Shown here: positions 36,735 to 44,217 of the stretch, piece after piece
How positions within the stretch are numbered: the stretch's first letter is position 1
How the letters are laid out: every line of letters begins with the position of its first letter
The notes under the pieces: model-generated
The model's database searches: none
What the model was told of the DNA's origin: nothing
Seen by the model: the letters and a program-made list of their open reading frames with translations, nothing else
Program-made: the position numbers and the translations under genes
DNA from: UBA6614 sp002433235
Lineage (GTDB): Bacteria; Verrucomicrobiota; Verrucomicrobiia; Limisphaerales; UBA1100
Length of the DNA: 64,000 nucleotides
Assembly (NCBI GenBank): GCA_002433235.1
Contig: DJHS01000059.1
Span: forward strand, 5,054-69,053
Reading direction: 5' to 3'

Positions 36735-37645
36735 TGAGCGAGTCCAAAACACTTGCGGGCGTACTCCCGATCGTGCACACGCCGTTCACGGACGCGGACG
36801 CCATCGACAAGACGAGTCTGCGGCGGCAGCTGGATTGGGCGTTCGACACCGGCGCCAATGGTTGCGGCACGGGGATTGTCAGTGAAATTCTTCGGCTCAC
36901 CACGGCCGAACGCACGCAATTGGCACATCTCATTCCGGAGATCGTTGAGGACCGCGGACCGGTCTTTTCCAGTTGCGGCGCCGAAAGCACCAGTCAGGCG
37001 GTGGCATGGGCCAAGGAAGCCGCCGCCGCCGGCAACCACGCGCTGATGGCCATCCCGCCCACACTCACGAGTTTGTCCGCCGAGAGTGTGCTCGATTATT
37101 TCACCGCGCTCGCCGAGGCCTCCGACCTTCCGGTCATCGTGCAGGACGCCTCCGCTTACGTGGGCCAAGCCATTCCGATTGAGGTGCATGTGAAGTTACT
37201 TGAGCGATTTGGGCCCGACAAAATTCTCTTTAAGCCCGAGGCGGCGCCGTTGGGGCCGAATCTTTCGGCGTTGCGCAATGCCACCGGCGGCGAGGCGCGC
37301 ATCTTCGAGGGCAGCGGCGGTATTTTGCTGATCGACAGCCATCGCCGCGGCATCGCCGGCACCATGCCCGGCATGGATTTGCTTGATGGAATCGTCGAAA
37401 TCTGGCGTTCCCTTAACGTCGGCGACGAAGCCCGAGCTTACGAGGTCTATTTTCCGGTTTGTGCCCTCGCTGCGCTGCAAATGCAGGCGGGGCTTGACGG
37501 GTTTTTAGCAGTCGAAAAACACCTGCTAAAAAAACGCGGCCTGTTCGCCACCGAAAACCGCCGGCGTCCGTACAACTGGGAAATGGACGCCGAAACGCGC
37601 ACGGAAGTGGACCGACTCTTCGACCGGCTGCAGGCGCAAATTTAA
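36734..37645 (+). CDS. Dihydrodipicolinate synthase/N-acetylneuraminate lyase family aldolase
   Basis: 303 residues with the DapA-family barrel: VLPIVHTPFTD, GANGCGTGIVSEILRLT and the Schiff-base lysine in LFKPEAAP. The usual YNxP catalytic tyrosine position reads VIVQDASAY instead, so the proton-relay tyrosine is missing there and the neighbouring SAY may not replace it; related DapA-family lyases with QDxP at this position are common. It is the last gene of the operon, joined to the dehydratase by TAATG. The likely role is cleavage of a 2-keto-3-deoxy acid made by the dehydratase, by inference from context. Confidence 0.82.
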   Translation: MSESKTLAGVLPIVHTPFTDADAIDKTSLRRQLDWAFDTGANGCGTGIVSEILRLTTAERTQLAHLIPEIVEDRGPVFSSCGAESTSQAVAWAKEAAAAGNHALMAIPPTLTSLSAESVLDYFTALAEASDLPVIVQDASAYVGQAIPIEVHVKLLERFGPDKILFKPEAAPLGPNLSALRNATGGEARIFEGSGGILLIDSHRRGIAGTMPGMDLLDGIVEIWRSLNVGDEARAYEVYFPVCALAALQMQAGLDGFLAVEKHLLKKRGLFATENRRRPYNWEMDAETRTEVDRLFDRLQAQI

Positions 37646-37654
37646 TCGGCCCAT

Positions 37655-38794
37655 TTACACACTTTCCAGACACTTGAGGACTGCGCGAGCGGCCCGATTC
37701 GATGCCCCCTTTTCACCCAAGGTCGCGGCAACCTCATCAAGGCTGGAGCGCAGATCATTCGCGTGGCCAGGATTCTGCAAAAATCCCCGTGAGGCCATGG
37801 CAAGGTTTTCCGCGGTTGCGGCGCCTTGAATAAATTCCGGAAACAACTCGCCACCCGCCAGCACGTTGGGCATGGCGATATGCGGCACTTTGATGAAACA
37901 TCGGCCCAGCAGATAAGTCGGCCATGAAGTCTTGTAGAGCACGACCGTGGGCACGCGGAACCACGCGCATTCCATGGTCACGGTTCCACTGGAGGCAATT
38001 GCAGATGTGGCCCCTTCCAAGGCACTGGACAAATCGCCCGTCTGGAGTTCCCAGTCGGCCACCTCCGGCGCGATGGCTTTGGCAATGACAGCAAGTTTTT
38101 CGCTAGGCAGGACCATTCTCACGGAAAAGTCCATTTTCCTTGAAAGACGGCGAACGGCGCCGACCATGACCGGCAAATGGCGGGTGATTTCCTTTTCGCG
38201 ACTACCGGGAAGGATGAGCAGAGTTGGCTCGCCATCGGTGTCCGCGCCATGCGGATTCGGATGACGATCAACCAGCGGGTGACCGACGAATTCCACGTTG
38301 AGCCAAGGCGCACGCTCTGCATACCAGGCTTTCTCAAACGGAAAAATGCTCAACAAAAGATCGATGTCGCGGGCAATTCCGTACACGCGCGATTCGTTCC
38401 AAGCCCAAAGCTGCGGGCTGATGTATTGGATGATGCGCGGATTCCAGCCGCTGACAGTAAGGGCGCGGTCACGAAGAGCAGCGGCAAAGCGAAGGTTAAA
38501 ACCTGGATTGTCCACTAGAATGATGGCCTCGGGTCGCCGCGCCGCGGCAGCGTCAAGCAGGCGGTCAAAGAATCCCTTAAACTTGCTGTAATTACGAAGG
38601 GCTTCCCAAATGCCAATTACCGCGTGTTCAGTGAGGTCAATATCCACCTCGACTCCCGCGGCATGCATTTTCGATCCACCAGCGCCAAAAAATTCAAGGC
38701 CGCTATCCGTTTCCTTCAAGGCATGAACCAACTCCGCAGCTAGGGCATCCCCACTGGCTTCCCCGGCAAGCATCATGAAAGTGCGTTGGCTCAT
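37655..38794 (-). CDS. lpxB: Lipid-A-disaccharide synthase
   Basis: 379 residues with family motifs MLAGEASGDALAAELVHALK, FFGAGGSKMHAAGVEV, ILVDNPGFNLRFA, IQYISPQLWAWNESRV, FEKAWYAERAPWLNVEFVGH, LLPGSREKEITRHLP and ASSGTVTMECAWFRVP. This GT19 enzyme condenses UDP-diacylglucosamine and lipid X at the inner membrane to form the lipid A disaccharide. Its start overlaps the upstream Gfo/Idh/MocA gene by four bases, so the two are translationally coupled. Confirms a lipopolysaccharide-bearing Gram-negative cell. Confidence 0.96.
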   Translation of the reverse strand: MSQRTFMMLAGEASGDALAAELVHALKETDSGLEFFGAGGSKMHAAGVEVDIDLTEHAVIGIWEALRNYSKFKGFFDRLLDAAAARRPEAIILVDNPGFNLRFAAALRDRALTVSGWNPRIIQYISPQLWAWNESRVYGIARDIDLLLSIFPFEKAWYAERAPWLNVEFVGHPLVDRHPNPHGADTDGEPTLLILPGSREKEITRHLPVMVGAVRRLSRKMDFSVRMVLPSEKLAVIAKAIAPEVADWELQTGDLSSALEGATSAIASSGTVTMECAWFRVPTVVLYKTSWPTYLLGRCFIKVPHIAMPNVLAGGELFPEFIQGAATAENLAMASRGFLQNPGHANDLRSSLDEVAATLGEKGASNRAARAVLKCLESV

Positions 38795-39816
38795 TGGGCA
38801 TCAAGGGCTTGGATTTGCCGGGTGATTTCCAGCGCCACTTCCAGAGATTGCCGGGCGGATTCTCCGCTGACCTTGGGCGTCTGCTTTGCGCGCACACATT
38901 CGACAAAATGCGCCAGCTCCAGTTTCAAGGGCTCGTCCTTTTCAATGGGCACCGGCTCGCGCACAATGCGTTTCCCGCCGAACTCGCTGACAATGGCGCT
39001 GTCCTTCGCATGCAACAGTTTTCGCCAAAGGCTGGATTCCTCCTCGCCGTCTCGCGCGATGCGGTAGATGTAGCCCTCCTGTTTCTGGTAATCGAGCGAG
39101 ATATAACTGGCCTTGTCCCCACCGCTAAAGACACGAATCTTGCGCAGTCGCTCCGGGCTCACACGGCTCACGGTAAGGTTGGCCACGCAGCCATTTTCAA
39201 ATTTGATTCGTGCATTGGCAATATCCTCGGAAACACTCAGCACCGGCACACCCACGCCATCAACTTCCTTCACGGGCGACTGCACAAAAGCCATCACGGC
39301 GTCCAGATCGTGGATCATGAGATCCAACACCACGCCAATGTCCATGCTACGTTGGGGGTATGGCGACAGGCGATGGGTCTCAATGAAGCGCGGGTCACTA
39401 GCCGCCTGTTGCAGATAGTCAAACACAGGATTAAAGCGCTCCACATGGCCCACTTGCAGGACGCAGTTATGCAGCCGTGCCAACTCCACCAACTCAGCAG
39501 CCTGTGCGGTGGCATCGGTCATGGGTTTTTCCACGAGCACATGCCGGCCCTTTTCCAGAAAAGCCTTGGCCAAGTCAAAATGCGTAAAGGTCGGAGTGAC
39601 AATGCTGATAGCGTCAGCAGCCTCGGCAACTGTTGCCTCATCCGCCAGCACCGGCACACCGTGTTTGGCGGCGATCTCCCGCGCGCGATCGGCGTCCCCA
39701 TCACACACGCCCACGAATTCCACCTCACCGGCCGCCGCCAGGTCGGCGTAGTAACGCGCGTGATGCTGTCCCAGTGCACCCACGCCAATCACCGCGGCCC
39801 TAATCTTGTCACTCAC
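38791..39816 (-). CDS. Gfo/Idh/MocA family oxidoreductase next to lpxB, GnnA-like candidate
   Basis: 341 residues from GTG 39816, or 353 from TTG 39852; the latter start lies inside an inverted repeat and lacks a ribosome-binding site. Rossmann motif AAVIGVGALGQHHARYYADL, HVLVEKPMT and QVGHVERFNPVFDYL are typical NAD(P)-dependent sugar dehydrogenase elements of this family. Immediate coupling to lpxB is typical of the GnnA type, which oxidises UDP-GlcNAc at C3 on the way to 2,3-diamino lipid A. The partner aminotransferase GnnB is not adjacent: the next gene upstream is the divergent gpsA. So the GnnA role is an inference from position only. Confidence 0.8.
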   Translation of the reverse strand: MSDKIRAAVIGVGALGQHHARYYADLAAAGEVEFVGVCDGDADRAREIAAKHGVPVLADEATVAEAADAISIVTPTFTHFDLAKAFLEKGRHVLVEKPMTDATAQAAELVELARLHNCVLQVGHVERFNPVFDYLQQAASDPRFIETHRLSPYPQRSMDIGVVLDLMIHDLDAVMAFVQSPVKEVDGVGVPVLSVSEDIANARIKFENGCVANLTVSRVSPERLRKIRVFSGGDKASYISLDYQKQEGYIYRIARDGEEESSLWRKLLHAKDSAIVSEFGGKRIVREPVPIEKDEPLKLELAHFVECVRAKQTPKVSGESARQSLEVALEITRQIQALDAQ

Positions 39817-39842
39817 GGCGGAGAGGTTCCCGGTTCTCAGTT

Positions 39843-39882
39843 CCCGGTTCAAGGATATAGGACACTTGAACCTTGAACCGGG
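39843..39882. repeat. 12-bp perfect inverted repeat with adjacent direct repeats
   Basis: CCCGGTTCAAGG (39843-39854) and CCTTGAACCGGG (39871-39882) with a 16-base loop. Next to it, on the left, the same GTTCCCGGTT word recurs, so the unit looks like a REP-type cluster of CCGGTTC words. It lies between the divergent Gfo/Idh/MocA and gpsA genes and so could also serve as an operator. Confidence 0.7.
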
Positions 39883-39908
39883 CAGGCTGAACCGGTGAAT
39901 CTCTGCCC

Positions 39909-40886
39909 ATGCGAATCACGGTTCTTGGCGCGGGTGCTTGGGGAACGGCCTTGGCAAAGCTGCTGCACGAGGCCGGCCACGACATCACCGTGTGGGGCCA
40001 TGCCGACCGGCTCGCAGCCATTCGCGCAAAAGGAGAGAACCAACGCTACCTGCCGGGCATCCCCCTGCCGAATGCGTGGCGACTGGAGGATGATTTGAAA
40101 AGCGCCTTGGACAAAGCCACGTGCGGAGTGGTGGCCGTTCCCTCGGCCAACTTCCGGAATGCGGCGGAAGGACTGTGTGATTTCAACGGCATCGCTGTCT
40201 CCGTGACCAAGGGCATTGAGCACGAAAGCGGACTGACCATGGGCGGCGTATTGGCCCAATGCGCGCCGAACGCAGAGGTGGCGGCATTGTCCGGGCCATC
40301 CCTGGCAGCGGAAGTGGCGCGCGGCATTCCCACCGCTCTGGTCAGCGCCAGCGAAGATGAAGCCACCGCGAAGGTTGTGCAGGACCTCTTCCACCGCCCC
40401 ACCCTGCGCGTTTATACCAGCACCGACCTGGCCGGTGTGGAACTCGGCGGCGCGCTCAAGAACGTGGTGGCCATTGCCGCGGGAGTCTGTGATGGGTTCC
40501 AGTTTGGTGACAACGCCAAGGCGGCACTAATCACGCGCGGATTGGGCGAAATGCGACGACTAGGCGTGGCCTGCGGCGCCAGACCCGGCACCTTCAGCGG
40601 GCTTAGCGGCATGGGTGACCTGACGGTGACCTGCTTTTCCCAACTCAGCCGCAACCGCACCTTGGGAGAACGCCTCGCGCGCGGGGAATCCCTGGATACC
40701 GTTTTAAGCGAGGCCACCGCCGAGGGCCACCCCACCACCCGCTCCGCACATCAAGTGGCCCGGCGGCTGGGCATCACCACGCCCATCATCGACCAGGTCC
40801 ACGCCATGCTGTACGGCGGCAAGGACGCCCGGACCGCCATGCACGACCTGCTCACACGCGAGTCCAAGGCGGAGGATCAGGACTGA
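39909..40886 (+). CDS. gpsA: Glycerol-3-phosphate dehydrogenase [NAD(P)+]
   Basis: 325 residues with the Rossmann motif MRITVLGAGAWGTALAKLLH, the signatures VPSANFRNAAEGL, VSVTKGIEHESGLTMGG, SGPSLAAEVARGIPTALVSA and the catalytic lysine region VELGGALKNVVAIAAGVCDG, followed by LSGMGDLTVTCFSQLSRNR. It reduces dihydroxyacetone phosphate to sn-glycerol 3-phosphate for phospholipid synthesis in the cytoplasm. Divergent from the lpxB pair. Confidence 0.97.
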   Translation: MRITVLGAGAWGTALAKLLHEAGHDITVWGHADRLAAIRAKGENQRYLPGIPLPNAWRLEDDLKSALDKATCGVVAVPSANFRNAAEGLCDFNGIAVSVTKGIEHESGLTMGGVLAQCAPNAEVAALSGPSLAAEVARGIPTALVSASEDEATAKVVQDLFHRPTLRVYTSTDLAGVELGGALKNVVAIAAGVCDGFQFGDNAKAALITRGLGEMRRLGVACGARPGTFSGLSGMGDLTVTCFSQLSRNRTLGERLARGESLDTVLSEATAEGHPTTRSAHQVARRLGITTPIIDQVHAMLYGGKDARTAMHDLLTRESKAEDQD

Positions 40887-40940
40887 AGATTGACAAAGGA
40901 CGGGCCATGTAATCCTGACTATCATGAACATCCATGTTCA

Positions 40941-41543
40941 CTACAGGTGCTTTTCCATTTCTGCCATTAAATCGTTGTATTCCTCCAAGGCGGGAAATTG
41001 TGGAAACTCGGTTTTCACGTTGTCCGGTGCGCGGAAAAGGATCCCGTGGTCAGCCTCCGCAAGCATGGTGGTATCATTGTAGGAATCTCCAGCGGAAATA
41101 ATCGTGTAATTCAACGACTTCAACGCGATGACTGACTCCCGTTTCTGGTCTGGCTGGCGCAGGTGATAGTCCACCACGCGGCCTTCCGCCACCTCCAAAT
41201 GGTTGCAGAACAAGGTCGGCCAGCCCAGTTGCCGCATCAACGGCTCGGCAAACTGCAGAAACGTATCAGACAAAATGATCACCTGCGTGCGTGCCCGCAA
41301 GCCGTCCAGAAACTCCCTTGCGCCCGGCAAAGGCGACAGACCACCAATGACCGTTTGGATATCCGCCAGCTTCAGATCATGCTCATCCAAAATATTGAGC
41401 CGGTAACGCATGAGCACGTCATAATCCGGCTCATCGCGCGTCGTGCGGCGCAGCGCCTCAATGCCCGTGGATTCCGCAACCGCAATCCATATCTCAGGTA
41501 TCAGAACCCCCTCGAGATCCAGCGTGACGACAGTTTGTTTCAC
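40941..41543 (-). CDS. thrH: Phosphoserine phosphatase / homoserine phosphotransferase (ThrH type)
   Basis: 200 residues aligning in layout with bacterial ThrH: HAD motif I LDLEGVLIPEIWIAVAEST, then YDVLMRYRLNILDEHDLKLAD, motif II VIILSDTFLQF, PLMRQLGWPTLFCNHLEV, and motif IV ISAGDSYNDTTMLAEADHG. In Pseudomonas ThrH this HAD enzyme moves phosphate from phosphoserine to homoserine, a bypass for threonine synthesis. Monocistronic in appearance: converges on gpsA with a 54-base gap. Confidence 0.92.
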   Translation of the reverse strand: MKQTVVTLDLEGVLIPEIWIAVAESTGIEALRRTTRDEPDYDVLMRYRLNILDEHDLKLADIQTVIGGLSPLPGAREFLDGLRARTQVIILSDTFLQFAEPLMRQLGWPTLFCNHLEVAEGRVVDYHLRQPDQKRESVIALKSLNYTIISAGDSYNDTTMLAEADHGILFRAPDNVKTEFPQFPALEEYNDLMAEMEKHL

Positions 41544-41571
41544 GCGCGCTTGATACCGCGCCCGCCGCCCA

Positions 41572-41706
41572 TCAGTCCAACAGAAACATCTCCGCGAAAT
41601 ACCAACCCAACGCCATCAGCGTCAGCCCGGTCACCACCCACAACACTTTGTCCAACGCCCCGGCACGCAAATGCGCCGGGTGATTCTCTTTAATGCTACT
41701 CTTCAT
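41572..41706 (-). CDS. Small single-pass membrane protein, hypothetical
   Basis: 44 residues from ATG 41706 (MKSSIKENHPAHLRAGALDK), with one hydrophobic stretch (VLWVVTGLTLMALGWYF) ending FAEMFLLD. The longer frame to 41772 has no better start. No strong ribosome-binding site is visible, so this is a tentative gene; size and layout fit many small membrane regulators. It lies 28 bases upstream of thrH on the same strand and could be co-transcribed with it. Confidence 0.5.
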   Translation of the reverse strand: MKSSIKENHPAHLRAGALDKVLWVVTGLTLMALGWYFAEMFLLD

Positions 41707-41829
41707 CAATTGAGTCGCGTGGTTAGACGGCAATCTCTCGGAAATGCTCACATTTAAATGCCACCATCGCATGTCATAAAAAGGCCGACCCGAAAGTCAG
41801 CTTTGGATTGGAAAATCCCCCGGGAGGTT

Positions 41830-41874
41830 GGGCGGCGGCAGAGCCGTCTGGCCGAGCACGGCCCACCGCCGCCC
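41830..41874 (-). promoter_or_regulatory. GC-rich hairpin downstream of glnK1
   Basis: Two nested stems: GGGCGGCGG (41830-41838) with CCGCCGCCC (41866-41874), and inside them GCCGT with ACGGC. It starts 25 bases after the glnK1 stop. There is no run of T after the stem, so it is either a weak or factor-dependent terminator or an mRNA 3'-end stabiliser. Confidence 0.55.
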
Positions 41875-41899
41875 GTCTCCCTATCTGCTTTGGGTAAAG

Positions 41900-42238
41900 C
41901 TAGACCGCTTCCTCGCCCTTTTCATCGGTGCGAATCCGGATGGCCTCCTCGACCGGCAGGATAAACACCTTGCCGTCACCAATCTTGCCAGTCTTGGCTG
42001 CTTCGCAGATAGCCTTGGAGGCTTCCTCCACCTGACCATCGGCCACCACAACCTCCAGCTTGATCTTCGGCAGGAAGTCCACCGTGTATTCACTGCCGCG
42101 GTACACCTCCGTGTGACCCTTCTGACGGCCGAAGCCCTTGACCTCCGTTACCGTCATCCCGGCCAAGCCGACCTCCGACAACGCATCCTTCACCTCGTCG
42201 AGCTTGAAGGGCTTAATGATTGCCTCGATTTTTTTCAT
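41900..42238 (-). CDS. glnK: Nitrogen regulatory protein P-II (GlnK1)
   Basis: 112 residues with the complete PII fold: MKKIEAIIKPFKLDEVKDAL, VKGFGRQKGHTEVYRGSEYT containing the T-loop tyrosine Y51 (uridylylation site in other bacteria), LPKIKLEVVVAD and the C-terminal GKVFILPVEEAIRIRTDEKG. PII trimers bind 2-oxoglutarate, ATP and ADP and plug ammonium channels. It follows amt1 after 30 bases, the classical amtB-glnK pair in reversed order, and has a clear AAAGGA ribosome-binding site. Very similar to the second copy at 46798. Confidence 0.97.
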   Translation of the reverse strand: MKKIEAIIKPFKLDEVKDALSEVGLAGMTVTEVKGFGRQKGHTEVYRGSEYTVDFLPKIKLEVVVADGQVEEASKAICEAAKTGKIGDGKVFILPVEEAIRIRTDEKGEEAV

Positions 42239-42268
42239 CGTAGAATCCTTTCGATTTCAGTTGTCGGT

Positions 42269-43855
42269 TTAGTTTTCAGATTTCACCGTGAAGTCCGGGT
42301 AAGCCTCCTGACCGTGCTCGGCCAAGTCCAGACCCTCGATCTCCTCTTCCTCGCTCACGCGAACACCCATAATCACCTTCAACGCGCCAAAGACAACCAG
42401 TGAGAAGATAAACGCAGCAGCAGCAACCAAGAGGATACCCTTGATCTGCACGCCCAGCTCCACACCCGATCCTTCCACTTGGAAGAAATAGGCTGCGAGG
42501 ATACCCCAGATACCACACGTACCGTGAACGGAAATGGCACCCACGGGATCATCGATTTTAGCCTTATCCAAAGCGATCACTGAAAAGACCACAATGACAC
42601 CAGCAATTAAGCCAATGACGACCGCTCCTTTGGCAGTCACGATATCAGCGTTTGCCGTAATTCCGACAAGACCGGCCAATGCACCATTGAGCGCCATTGA
42701 AAGATCCGGCTTTGAAAATACAATCCATGAAACCAATGCTGCAGAAACCACGCCGGCAGCAGCAGCCAAGGAAGTTGTGGTGAAAACCAAACCTAATGGG
42801 CCCGGGGCTGCACTCAAAACAGAACCACCGTTAAACCCGTACCAACCAAACCACAAAAGGAAGACGCCAACGGCAGCGAATGGCATGTTATGACCGGGAA
42901 TCGGTTTCACATTGCCATCTGAGTCGTACTTACCCTTGCGTGGCCCAAGAATGATAACACAAGCTAACGCAGCAAAACCGCCGAATGCGTGAACAACGGC
43001 TGAACCGGCAAAATCCTTGAAACCCCAACCATCAAGAACACCGCCGCCCCAATGCCACGAACCGACAATGGGATAAGCAATGCCGACTAACAGAGTCGCA
43101 AAGATCATGAACGTGGAGAGTTTCACACGTTCAGCCACTGCGCCCGATACAATTGTAGCTGCTGTAGCCGCAAACATAGCTTGGAAAATAAAGTCACCGA
43201 ATCCAGTCATGCAAAGGACAGCGCCAGGGCCATACGAAAAATCGGTGCCACCGTCGTTCAGATCACCAATGGGAGCACCAAAAGAAAGCCAATTTTCAAC
43301 TGTGTTCCAATCCCCAAGAGGATAATGCGTGTTAAATCCGAATAACGCGTAAGTAATAAGGCCCGCGGAAATGATGAATGCATTCTTAAACAGAATATTA
43401 ACCGTATTCTTTGATCGCGTTAAACCAACCTCCAATGCAGAGAACCCGAGGTGCATAATAAAAACGAGCGCAGCCGCGATAACCGTCCAAAGCATTGATA
43501 CATTGAAGAAATCAAAGGCGTACTCATATTTGGTAGTCACACCCCCCGAAAGGCCGACATAACTCTGCAATATATCAGCATCACCATCTTCATCATCGGT
43601 AAATCCGGATTCCAATGTGATCCCATTCTCTACAGCATATTCCAGAGTCCCGATCTTTTTCTCAATACCTTCCTTATTCCCTTCCCCTGCTTTCGCCAAT
43701 TCAGCCTTTAACTCGGCCAAGTTAGCTTGAACGTCATAAGGAGGTGCCTTAGTCGAATTATCATTCTCTGCTGCATACGCCCCGGGAGCCAGCATTCCAA
43801 CCGCCATAAATGCTGCAAGCAGCAGGCGGCTGATCCATGGTTTAGTCTTTTTCAT
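42269..43855 (-). CDS. amt: Ammonium transporter Amt1 with N-terminal extension
   Basis: 528 residues. A signal peptide (LLLAAFMAVGMLAPGAYA) and about 65 extra acidic residues precede the Amt channel, which starts near YAFDFFNVSMLWTVIAAALVF. Eleven or so membrane helices are present, with the twin pore histidines in VVHAFGG and ISVHGTCGIWG. The C-terminal tail has GLDLAEHGQEAYPDF. Codon and base use are more AT-rich than in neighbouring genes, particularly in the first half. It pairs with glnK1 and is preceded by a possible sigma-54 promoter at 43928-43943. It carries ammonium across the inner membrane and is blocked by PII. Confidence 0.95.
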   Translation of the reverse strand: MKKTKPWISRLLLAAFMAVGMLAPGAYAAENDNSTKAPPYDVQANLAELKAELAKAGEGNKEGIEKKIGTLEYAVENGITLESGFTDDEDGDADILQSYVGLSGGVTTKYEYAFDFFNVSMLWTVIAAALVFIMHLGFSALEVGLTRSKNTVNILFKNAFIISAGLITYALFGFNTHYPLGDWNTVENWLSFGAPIGDLNDGGTDFSYGPGAVLCMTGFGDFIFQAMFAATAATIVSGAVAERVKLSTFMIFATLLVGIAYPIVGSWHWGGGVLDGWGFKDFAGSAVVHAFGGFAALACVIILGPRKGKYDSDGNVKPIPGHNMPFAAVGVFLLWFGWYGFNGGSVLSAAPGPLGLVFTTTSLAAAAGVVSAALVSWIVFSKPDLSMALNGALAGLVGITANADIVTAKGAVVIGLIAGVIVVFSVIALDKAKIDDPVGAISVHGTCGIWGILAAYFFQVEGSGVELGVQIKGILLVAAAAFIFSLVVFGALKVIMGVRVSEEEEIEGLDLAEHGQEAYPDFTVKSEN

Positions 43856-44167
43856 TTTTCTTTCGGTTTACGTTGGATGTCCAATGGGTGTTCATTGGAA
43901 CAACCCATAATATGTCAGCCCGGCTTAAGCCGTTTGCGTGCCAAAGATTCATGAATAGGTTTGGATTTATTTGTGTTATCCATGAATGTATTTCATGTGA
44001 TTCAATTAACACCATAGGACTTTAGCTAAACGAACACCCAAATGAATCTCACCAGCAGATATCCCGCACTTGAAGCGGAGGGACCGGTTTGAATTCCATG
44101 TAAACGATGAATGGATTTTGCAGGTGTGGGTAAATATCGACAGGCTACAACAGAGATGGACACAAAA
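43856..44167. other. Promoter region upstream of amt1 (no gene)
   Basis: About 310 non-coding bases. On the minus strand they hold a sigma-54-like promoter (43943-43928) and a 12-bp palindrome CGGCTTAAGCCG at 43921-43932 that overlaps its -12 part. Further upstream no open frame or clear NtrC site is seen. Confidence 0.6.
43928..43943 (-). promoter_or_regulatory. Candidate sigma-54 (RpoN) promoter for amt1
   Basis: On the minus strand TGGCACGCAAACGGCT: a perfect TGGCAC at -24, five bases, then CGGCT against TTGCW at -12 with both invariant GC kept. Nine of eleven consensus positions agree. It would start transcription about 60 bases upstream of the amt1 ATG. Confidence 0.5.
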
Positions 44168-44191
44168 AAACGGGGCCATATGGCCCCGTTT
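44164..44191 (-). terminator. Intrinsic terminator of the glnK2-amt2-glnA unit
   Basis: A 24-base perfect palindrome with arms AAACGGGGCCAT / ATGGCCCCGTTT followed on the minus strand by seven T, starting 26 bases after the glnA stop codon. Confidence 0.95.
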
Positions 44192-44217
44192 GTTGATTGT
44201 CTGATTGTCCGTTTCGC

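Noticed and set aside
38794..39876. 360-residue plus-strand open frame
   Set aside because: Antisense to the Gfo/Idh/MocA gene with clear Rossmann motifs.
40920..40942. Small hairpin TGAACAT/ATGTTCA between gpsA and thrH
   Set aside because: Only 7 bp and no T run; too weak to call a terminator.
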